Origin: Pseudomonadota bacterium
GTDB taxonomy: Bacteria; Pseudomonadota; Alphaproteobacteria; Caulobacterales; Caulobacteraceae
NCBI GenBank assembly: GCA_023386645.1
Contig: JAEWJI010000045.1
Span: forward strand, 1-30,532
Length of the DNA stretch: 30,532 bases
Direction: 5' to 3'
Part shown: positions 25,036 to 30,532 of the stretch, piece by piece
Layout: each line of letters opens with the position of its first letter
Position numbering within the stretch: the stretch's first letter is position 1
Program-made: the position numbers and the translations under genes
Notes under the pieces: generated by a model
Database searches by the model: none
Seen by the model: the letters and a program-made list of their open reading frames with translations, nothing else
What the model was told of the DNA's origin: nothing

Positions 25036-25986
25036 ATGAAGCCGAGTTTTTCTCTGTCGGATGCGCTGGGAGCGCCGTTCAGGCTGACGGCCAATCGGCC
25101 GCTGACGGTGTTCGTCTGGGGCATGCTCATGCTCGCGATGATGGTCGCGACCTACGCCCTGCTCATTCCGCTCTTCGCTAACCTGCCGCTCGACGACGCG
25201 GATGCCGCCATGGAGGGCTACATGGCCGAAGCCATGGCGGTTAGCGCCTTCTCCAACCTCATGACCGTGGTGATGTACGGGGTCATGCTGATGATCTTCA
25301 CCGGCTCGATCCGGGCGGCGTTGAATCCCCAGGCCAGGTCCCGCTTCTTCTTCCTAAAGCTGGGCATGGACGAGGTGCGGGCCGCGGTCGCCATCGTGGC
25401 TCTGTTCATCGGCTGGTACGTCGCCCTCGTGATCCTGGCCATGATCGGCTTCGCTCTGGGCGCGGCCTTCTGGGGCGCCGGCAAGGCGGTCGCGATCCCG
25501 GTCGTCGTGATCTACGGGCTCGCGGTCCTGGTTCTATCGATCTGGGCCTGGTGCCGGGTTTCGCTGATCGCGCCCGCGGGCGTCATCCTCGGCCGCTTCG
25601 CCTTCGAGGAAGGATGGCGCATCGCCCGAGGCCAGGTGTGGAAGCTGGTCGGGATGAACATCCTGCTGTGGCTGATCTACATGGTCGCCTACGTCGCGAC
25701 CCTGGCCCTGGCTGCGGCCATCCTGGCCGGCGGCTTCATGATCCAGGGGCTGCAATGGCCTTCGGACGTCCGGACGCTCGCTGACCTGGCGCCTGTGGTT
25801 CAGCCGATGATCCTGCCGGCGGTCGTCGCCGCCCTGCCCATGGCCTTCCTCTTCGGCTGGCTGACGACGCTCTGGTCGGTGCCTTCCGCCGTCGCGGCGC
25901 GGCAACTGCTGGACGGGACGCCCGCGTCGGGTGAAAGGGAGGCCGTCGCGCCGGCTCCGACCGAATCGGCGCCGCAGGAGATCTGA
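25036..25986 (+). CDS. Multi-pass membrane protein, first of a tandem paralogous pair
   Basis: A 316-residue membrane protein of unknown function. The start SFSLSDALGAPFRLTANRPL precedes about six to seven hydrophobic segments (VFVWGMLMLAMMVATYALLI; VAIVALFIGWYVALVILAMI; VVIYGLAVLVLSIWAWCRVS), with the conserved stretch SLIAPAGVILGRFAFEEGWR-IARGQVWKLVGMNIL. It ends in a short Pro/Ala/Glu-rich cytoplasmic tail. A GGGGAGCG ribosome-binding site lies about 10 nt before the ATG. It shares layout and motifs with the next gene (residue similarity in the N-terminal 'A-x-R-x-x-RRKP/NRPL-T' opening and the 'SLxxPxVxxxxRFA' loop). No catalytic motif recognised; transport or lipid/envelope functions are possible. 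Confidence 0.85.
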   Translation: MKPSFSLSDALGAPFRLTANRPLTVFVWGMLMLAMMVATYALLIPLFANLPLDDADAAMEGYMAEAMAVSAFSNLMTVVMYGVMLMIFTGSIRAALNPQARSRFFFLKLGMDEVRAAVAIVALFIGWYVALVILAMIGFALGAAFWGAGKAVAIPVVVIYGLAVLVLSIWAWCRVSLIAPAGVILGRFAFEEGWRIARGQVWKLVGMNILLWLIYMVAYVATLALAAAILAGGFMIQGLQWPSDVRTLADLAPVVQPMILPAVVAALPMAFLFGWLTTLWSVPSAVAARQLLDGTPASGEREAVAPAPTESAPQEI

Positions 25987-25990
25987 TCCG

Positions 25991-26896
25991 ATGAGCTTCA
26001 AGGCCACCGAGGCTGCCTTCGAGGGCTTCCGCATCGCCCGGCGCAAGCCATTGACCATCCTGATCTGGGCCCTGGCCTATGCGGCCTTCTTCGTCGCCTG
26101 CTTCGCAATAGCGGGGCCGATGATCCTCAACATGATGTCCATCGCGACCGCGCTCGAGGACGTGGCGGAGCCGAGCCTGCAGGACGTCATGGGCCTGATG
26201 CAGACCGTCGGCGCCCTGATGCTCTTCATCCTGCCGCTCAGCCTGGTGTTCAGCGCGGTGCTGAACACCGCCGTCGCCCGGTCGGTTGTGCGACCGGAAC
26301 AATCCCGGTTCGGGTATCTGAGGCTCGGCAGCGACGAACTGCGGGTCCTGGGCGTGACCATCATCCTCGGACTGGTGATGATGGCGGTCTATGTCGTCGG
26401 CTTCAGCCTCGTCTGGGCCGCCGGGGCCGCCGCCAACGCCAGCGGCATAGGCGCGCTCTGGCTTCCGGTCGTGCTGCTGGGGATCGCCGCCATCGGCTTC
26501 CTGGTCTGGCTCATGCTGCGTCTCAGCCTGGCGGTGCCAATCGTGGTGGCCGAGCAGCGGTTCGCCCCCTTCGCCTCGTTCAGCCTCACGCGCGGCCGGG
26601 TCCTGCCGCTGCTGGGCATGGCCATCCTGGCAGGGGTGATGACCTTGCTGGTCAGCCTGCTGGGCGAAGCCATCGCCCAGGGCGTCTATCTGGCGACCGG
26701 CAATGTCGAGCAGGTGGTCCACAATGGCGACCTGTCGCCCGAGGATCTGAACGCCACCGCCATTCTCCAGCAGTTCGGCCTCGCGATCGCCGCCTGGGTG
26801 GTGCTGAACAGCCTGCTCTCGGCGCTCCAGCTGGCGGTGCTCTACGCCCCGTACGCGGCCGCCTATCGCGACATCAAGGGCCTGCCGCACCCCTGA
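25991..26896 (+). CDS. Multi-pass membrane protein, second of the tandem paralogous pair
   Basis: A 301-residue membrane protein starting SFKATEAAFEGFRIARRKPL, four nucleotides after the previous stop and so in the same operon. It repeats the neighbour's design: an amphipathic N-terminus, a first helix (ILIWALAYAAFFVACFAIAG), a TM pair around VTIILGLVMMAVYVVGFSLV, then a loop RLSLAVPIVVAEQRFAPFAS-FSLTRGRVLPLLGMAIL matching SLIAPAGVILGRFAFEEGWR-IARGQVWKLVGMNIL of the first protein. The pair therefore probably arose by duplication and may heterodimerise. Start ATG 25991; a longer in-frame start at 25931 would overlap the first gene by 56 nt. It converges on uvrA with a 13-nt gap. Function unknown. 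Confidence 0.85.
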   Translation: MSFKATEAAFEGFRIARRKPLTILIWALAYAAFFVACFAIAGPMILNMMSIATALEDVAEPSLQDVMGLMQTVGALMLFILPLSLVFSAVLNTAVARSVVRPEQSRFGYLRLGSDELRVLGVTIILGLVMMAVYVVGFSLVWAAGAAANASGIGALWLPVVLLGIAAIGFLVWLMLRLSLAVPIVVAEQRFAPFASFSLTRGRVLPLLGMAILAGVMTLLVSLLGEAIAQGVYLATGNVEQVVHNGDLSPEDLNATAILQQFGLAIAAWVVLNSLLSALQLAVLYAPYAAAYRDIKGLPHP

Positions 26897-26909
26897 CGTC
26901 GCCGCCGGC

Positions 26910-29843
26910 TCAGGCCCGCTTGCGGGCTCGTGCCGGCTTGGTCTCGGCGGCCGTCTGGGCCACGCGCTCGCGCCGACGCGCCTCGTGTCGGTCCAGCACC
27001 TCCTTGAGGTAGCGTCCGGTCCAGCTCGCCGGGTTTTCCGCGACCTGTTCGGGCGTGCCGACGGCCACGATCTCGCCGCCCCCGTCGCCGCCCTCGGGCC
27101 CGAAGTCGAGTAGCCAGTCGGCCACCTTGATGACGTCGAGGTTGTGCTCGATCACCACGATGGTGTTGCCATTCTCGACCAGCTCCTGCAGCACCTCCAG
27201 AAGCTTGCGCGTGTCCTCGAAGTGCAGCCCCGTGGTCGGTTCGTCCAGGATGTACAGGGTCTTGCCAGTCGCCCGCTTGGACAGCTCCTTGGACAGCTTC
27301 ACCCGCTGCGCCTCGCCGCCCGACAAGGTCGTCGCCGGCTGGCCCACCTTCACATAGCCCAGGCCCACCCGCTCCAGCGTTTGCATGCGGTCGCGGATCG
27401 GCGGCACCGCCTTGAAGAAGCTCGCGGCCTCCTCGACCGTCATGTCCAGCACGTCGGAGATCGACTTGCCCTTGAACACGATCTCCAGCGTCTCGCGGTT
27501 GTATCGCTTGCCCTTGCAGATGTCGCAGGTGACGTAGACGTCCGGCAGGAAGTGCATCTCGATCTTGATCAGCCCGTCGCCCTGACAGGCCTCGCAGCGC
27601 CCGCCCTTGACGTTGAAGCTGAACCGGCCGGGCCCGTACCCCCGCGCCTTGGATTCCGGCAGGCCCGCGTACCAGTCGCGGATCGGCCCGAACGCGCCGG
27701 TGTAGGTCGCCGGATTCGAACGCGGGGTGCGCCCGATCGGGCTCTGGTCGATGTCGATGACCTTGTCGAAGTGCTCCAGCCCCTCGATCCGGTCGAACGG
27801 GGCGGGGGCGTCGGAAGCGTTGTTCAGGCGGCGCGCGGCGGCCTTGTAGAGGGTCTCGATCGTGAAGGTCGACTTGCCCCCGCCCGACACCCCGGTCACG
27901 CAGGTGAACAGCCCCACGGGGATCTCGCCCGTGACGCCCTTCAGGTTGTTGCCGGTCGCGCCCGAGACCTTCAGCATCCGCTTGCGGTCGACGGGCCGGC
28001 GGCCCTCGGGCGGCAGTTCGATCTCTCGCTCGCCGGTCAGGTATTTGCCGGTCAGGGATTTCGGATTGGCCATCACTTCGGCCGGCGTACCCTCGGCGCA
28101 CACCGTGCCGCCATGCACGCCCGCGGCCGGGCCCATGTCGATGACATAGTCCGCAGAGGTGATCGCCTCCTCGTCGTGCTCGACGACCAGCACCGAGTTG
28201 CCCAGGTCGCGCAGCCCTTTCAGGCTGTCCAGCAGCCGGGTGTTGTCGCGCTGGTGCAGGCCGATGGACGGCTCGTCGAGCACATAGAGCACGCCCGTCA
28301 GCCCCGAGCCGATCTGCGACGCCAGCCGGATGCGCTGGCTCTCGCCGCCTGACAGGGTGCCGGACGACCGCGACAGGTTCAGATAGTCCAGCCCGACATT
28401 GTTCAGGAACCGCAGCCGGTCGTTGATCTCCTTCAGGATCCGGCGAGCGATCTCCATCTGCTTGTCGGTCAGCTGCCCTTCCAGCCCGCTGAACCATTCC
28501 AGCGCCGCCTTGATCGACAGCCACGACACCTCGGCGATGTCCTGGCCCGCGACCTTGACCGCCAGGGCTTCGGGCTTCAGCCGCTTGCCGCCGCAGGCCT
28601 CGCACGGCGTTTCAGACTGATAGCGCGCCAGTTCCTCGCGCACCCAGGCGCTGTCGGTCTCGCGCCAGCGCCGCTCCAGGTTCGGCAGCACCCCTTCGAA
28701 GGTCTTGGTCGTCTCATAGGTGCGGGCGTTGTCGTCGTAGCGGAACTTGATCTTGTCCGAGCCCGAGCCGTGCAGGATCACCGTCTGGGCCTTGCCCGGC
28801 AGCTCCCTCCACGGCTTGTCCATCGAGAAGCCGTAGTGCTGGGCCAGGGACTGCAGGGTCTGGGTGTAGAGCGGCGAGGGCCCGCGCGACCACGGCGCCA
28901 CCGCCCCCTTGTGCAGGCTCTTGTCGCGATCCGGCACCACCAGGTCGGCGTCGAAGGCCAGCTTCACCCCCAGGCCGTCGCAGATCGGGCAAGCGCCGAA
29001 CGGGTTGTTGAACGAGAACAGCCGGGGCTCGATCTCGCTGATCGTGAAGCCCGAGACCGGGCAGGCGAACCGTTCCGAGAAGGTGATGGAGCGCGGCGCC
29101 GTCTCGCCCTCGCGCACATTCGCCCACTCCGCCACCGCGATGCCGTCGGCCAGGCCCAGCGCGGTTTGCAGGCTGTCGGCGTAGCGCCCTTCCAGGCCCG
29201 CCTTGGTGACGATTCGGTCCACGACGATGTCGATGTCGTGCTTGAACTTCTTGTCGAGCTGAGGCGCGTCCTCGATGGCGTAGAACTCGCCGTTGACCTT
29301 CACGCGCTGGAACCCCGCGCGCTGCCACTCGGCCATCTCCTTCTTGTATTCACCCTTCCTGCCGCGCACGACGGGGGCCAGCAGCAGGATGCGCTCACCG
29401 TCGGGCAGGGCGGTCAGCTTGTCGACCATTTGCGAGATGGTCTGGCTCTCGATCGGCAGGCCGGTCGCCGGCGAATAGGGCACGCCCACCCGCGCCCACA
29501 ACAAGCGCATGTAGTCGTGGATTTCCGTCACCGTGCCGACTGTCGAGCGCGGGTTCTTGGACGTAGTCTTCTGTTCGATCGAAATGGCCGGCGACAGACC
29601 CTCGATCAGGTCCACGTCCGGCTTGCCCATCAGCTCCAGGAACTGACGCGCATAGGCGCTGAGCGACTCGACATACCGCCGCTGCCCCTCGGCGTAGATG
29701 GTGTCGAACGCCAGCGACGACTTCCCGGAGCCCGACAGGCCGGTCATCACCACCAGCTGCTCGCGCGGGATGTCGAGGTCGACGCCCTTCAGATTGTGCT
29801 CCCGCGCGCCGCGCACGCGGATGAAGTTATGCTTTTCGGTCAT
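26910..29843 (-). CDS. uvrA: UvrABC excision nuclease subunit A
   Basis: A 977-residue DNA-damage-recognition ATPase of nucleotide excision repair, acting with UvrB and UvrC. Two ABC ATPase modules are present: Walker A GLSGSGKSSLAF (Gly35 onward) and GVSGGGKSTFTIETLY, with signature motifs LSGGESQRIRLASQIG and LSGGEAQRVKLSKELS, Walker B VLYVLDEPSIGLHQRD and LYILDEPTTGLHFED. Zinc-binding regions are CEACGGKRLKPEAL and CEACQGDGLIKIEMHF...CDICKGKRYNRETL. In the first zinc element, the second cysteine of the usual CPxC is replaced by serine (CPVSGFTI, Ser264), while CPIC at 285-288 is retained. Length is slightly above E. coli UvrA (940), with a basic C-terminal extension (ETKPARARKRA). A LexA-type SOS box lies 80 nt upstream. 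Confidence 0.98.
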   Translation of the reverse strand: MTEKHNFIRVRGAREHNLKGVDLDIPREQLVVMTGLSGSGKSSLAFDTIYAEGQRRYVESLSAYARQFLELMGKPDVDLIEGLSPAISIEQKTTSKNPRSTVGTVTEIHDYMRLLWARVGVPYSPATGLPIESQTISQMVDKLTALPDGERILLLAPVVRGRKGEYKKEMAEWQRAGFQRVKVNGEFYAIEDAPQLDKKFKHDIDIVVDRIVTKAGLEGRYADSLQTALGLADGIAVAEWANVREGETAPRSITFSERFACPVSGFTISEIEPRLFSFNNPFGACPICDGLGVKLAFDADLVVPDRDKSLHKGAVAPWSRGPSPLYTQTLQSLAQHYGFSMDKPWRELPGKAQTVILHGSGSDKIKFRYDDNARTYETTKTFEGVLPNLERRWRETDSAWVREELARYQSETPCEACGGKRLKPEALAVKVAGQDIAEVSWLSIKAALEWFSGLEGQLTDKQMEIARRILKEINDRLRFLNNVGLDYLNLSRSSGTLSGGESQRIRLASQIGSGLTGVLYVLDEPSIGLHQRDNTRLLDSLKGLRDLGNSVLVVEHDEEAITSADYVIDMGPAAGVHGGTVCAEGTPAEVMANPKSLTGKYLTGEREIELPPEGRRPVDRKRMLKVSGATGNNLKGVTGEIPVGLFTCVTGVSGGGKSTFTIETLYKAAARRLNNASDAPAPFDRIEGLEHFDKVIDIDQSPIGRTPRSNPATYTGAFGPIRDWYAGLPESKARGYGPGRFSFNVKGGRCEACQGDGLIKIEMHFLPDVYVTCDICKGKRYNRETLEIVFKGKSISDVLDMTVEEAASFFKAVPPIRDRMQTLERVGLGYVKVGQPATTLSGGEAQRVKLSKELSKRATGKTLYILDEPTTGLHFEDTRKLLEVLQELVENGNTIVVIEHNLDVIKVADWLLDFGPEGGDGGGEIVAVGTPEQVAENPASWTGRYLKEVLDRHEARRRERVAQTAAETKPARARKRA

Positions 29844-29922
29844 GGAATCCGGGAACGCGGGGAAGCCGGCGCGGGTCCGGCGCGACAGCGCTATATGGGT
29901 ATCAATTCGCGGATTTCAGCAA

Positions 29923-29937
29923 GAACATTGTGCGAAC
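29923..29937 (-). promoter_or_regulatory. LexA SOS box upstream of uvrA
   Basis: Plus-strand GAACATTGTGCGAAC is GTTC-N7-GTTC on the uvrA strand, the direct-repeat LexA operator of alphaproteobacteria. It lies 80 nt before the uvrA start codon in the 146-nt intergenic region, which fits LexA repression and induction of uvrA by DNA damage. It could also affect the upstream minus-strand lipoprotein transcript. Confidence 0.85.
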
Positions 29938-29989
29938 ACGCGCCGTTGCCGCGGCGGACTGCTGACAGTTTCCGGCAGCAGGACTTCGC

Positions 29990-30418
29990 CTACTGATCCA
30001 GGAAGTCGCCCGCGTTGAAGCTGATGACGCAGCGATGGTCTCCGCCATCCTTCGCCGAGCAGGAATCGACCCCGAACATGTTGGCCAGGACCCTGGCCGT
30101 GGATCGGTAGCTGCGGCCGTCGTGCTCGAAGCCCGAGCCGATCCGGGCGCTCCATGGGCCGAGCGCCTCGTAGAAGGCGCGCGCCGGCGCGCCGGTGCAG
30201 GTGAACAGCAGCAGTTCTTCCCCTCCGCCGTCCGCGGCTCGCCGGTAGCTGCCCGTTTCGGCGGCCTGCCGGAAGCAATCGGCATAGAGCCGCGCATGCG
30301 GCGGGGCCGGATCTCCGGCCAGCGGCGCATAGTCGGGCGGCGTCGCGGCGGGCGAAGGGGCGTGAGCGCAGGCCGAGGCGAGGGAGGCGACGAGGGCGAT
30401 CGGGACGAAGCGGCGCAT
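29990..30418 (-). CDS. Small secreted lipoprotein with four cysteines
   Basis: A 142-residue putative lipoprotein. The N-terminus MRRFVPIALVASLASAC is a type-II signal with lipobox ASAC and Cys17 as lipid anchor. A Pro/Ala-rich linker leads to a mature domain with Cys48, Cys74, Cys120 and Cys130, suggesting two disulfides (YADCFRQAAETGSYRRA; LLFTCTGAPARAFYEALG; DSCSAKDGGDHRCVISF). Start ATG at 30418 has GGAGGACCTCCC upstream, a good ribosome-binding site; a longer in-frame start has no signal. I do not recognise a family. It is transcribed towards uvrA, but the SOS box and intergenic region lie between them. Confidence 0.8.
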   Translation of the reverse strand: MRRFVPIALVASLASACAHAPSPAATPPDYAPLAGDPAPPHARLYADCFRQAAETGSYRRAADGGGEELLLFTCTGAPARAFYEALGPWSARIGSGFEHDGRSYRSTARVLANMFGVDSCSAKDGGDHRCVISFNAGDFLDQ

Positions 30419-30472
30419 GGGAGGTCCTCCGGCGGCGACGGTGCCACGCCGGTGGAGCCGTGGCCATACGTT

Positions 30473-30532
30473 CTAGTCCGACGGCGCCCACGCCTCTGTC
30501 GGCCGCAGATACCGCTCGCCCTTGCCCAGCAG
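30473..30532 (-). CDS. C-terminal end of an unidentified protein (window-truncated)
   Basis: The last 19 codons of a minus-strand reading frame are visible, ending YLRPTEAWAPSD before a TAG stop at 30473-30475. The frame is open to the window edge and lies 54 nt upstream of the lipoprotein start. The rest lies outside the window, so neither family nor function can be given; a chance open frame is not excluded. Confidence 0.4.
   Translation of the reverse strand: MLGKGERYLRPTEAWAPSD

Noticed and set aside
26863..28605. 580-residue minus-strand ORF out of frame within uvrA
   Set aside because: Arg/Gly-rich frame-shifted reading of uvrA, no independent motif.

Overview
The window is high-GC, densely coded DNA that reads as an alphaproteobacterium of the Caulobacteraceae (Brevundimonas/Caulobacter type). 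This is inference from an HWE-family histidine kinase, an Oar-like TonB receptor with a DIVVTGRR box, the order nlpD-like/yajC/secD/secF, an alphaproteobacterial SOS box (GTTC-N7-GTTC) at uvrA, and REP-like repeats of the type common in this group. I saw no tRNA, rRNA, CRISPR array, insertion sequence or phage gene.

Region 1 (1-2964): the 3'-truncated gene of a PAS/PAS/HWE sensor kinase on the minus strand diverges from a secreted type-B carboxylesterase.

Region 2 (3117-15224) is the accessory and most interesting part: a self-contained carbohydrate-uptake locus. A LacI-family regulator with a near-perfect operator upstream is followed 16 nt later by a 1001-residue TonB-dependent receptor and a strong intrinsic terminator. 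Then come a Tat/lipoprotein GH144/'glycoamylase'-type hydrolase, a lipoprotein sugar-binding protein and two MalF/MalG-type permeases, all overlapping by 4 nt. A REP-like inverted pair follows, then a 1070-residue secreted glycosidase with two N-terminal binding modules and a six-hairpin catalytic domain. No ABC ATPase is encoded here. The likely logic is outer-membrane import of a glucan or oligosaccharide, periplasmic trimming by lipid-anchored and soluble hydrolases, and ABC uptake of the products. A beta-1,2-glucan substrate is a hypothesis resting on the GH144-like enzyme.

Region 3 (15344-22426) is envelope housekeeping on the plus strand: a tiny lipoprotein, a CorC/HlyC-type CBS protein, a LysM/degenerate-LytM lipoprotein (NlpD/LdpF-like), yajC-secD-secF, a PuuD-like membrane protein without a cytochrome domain, and a squalene/phytoene-synthase-fold protein that seems to lack catalytic aspartates.

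Region 4 (22434-30532): a minus-strand operon of trmFO, a 66-residue ORF and a DUF2236/MpaB-type gene; two tandem plus-strand multi-pass membrane paralogues; uvrA on the minus strand with an SOS box; a small cysteine-containing lipoprotein; and the last 19 codons of another minus-strand gene at the window edge.
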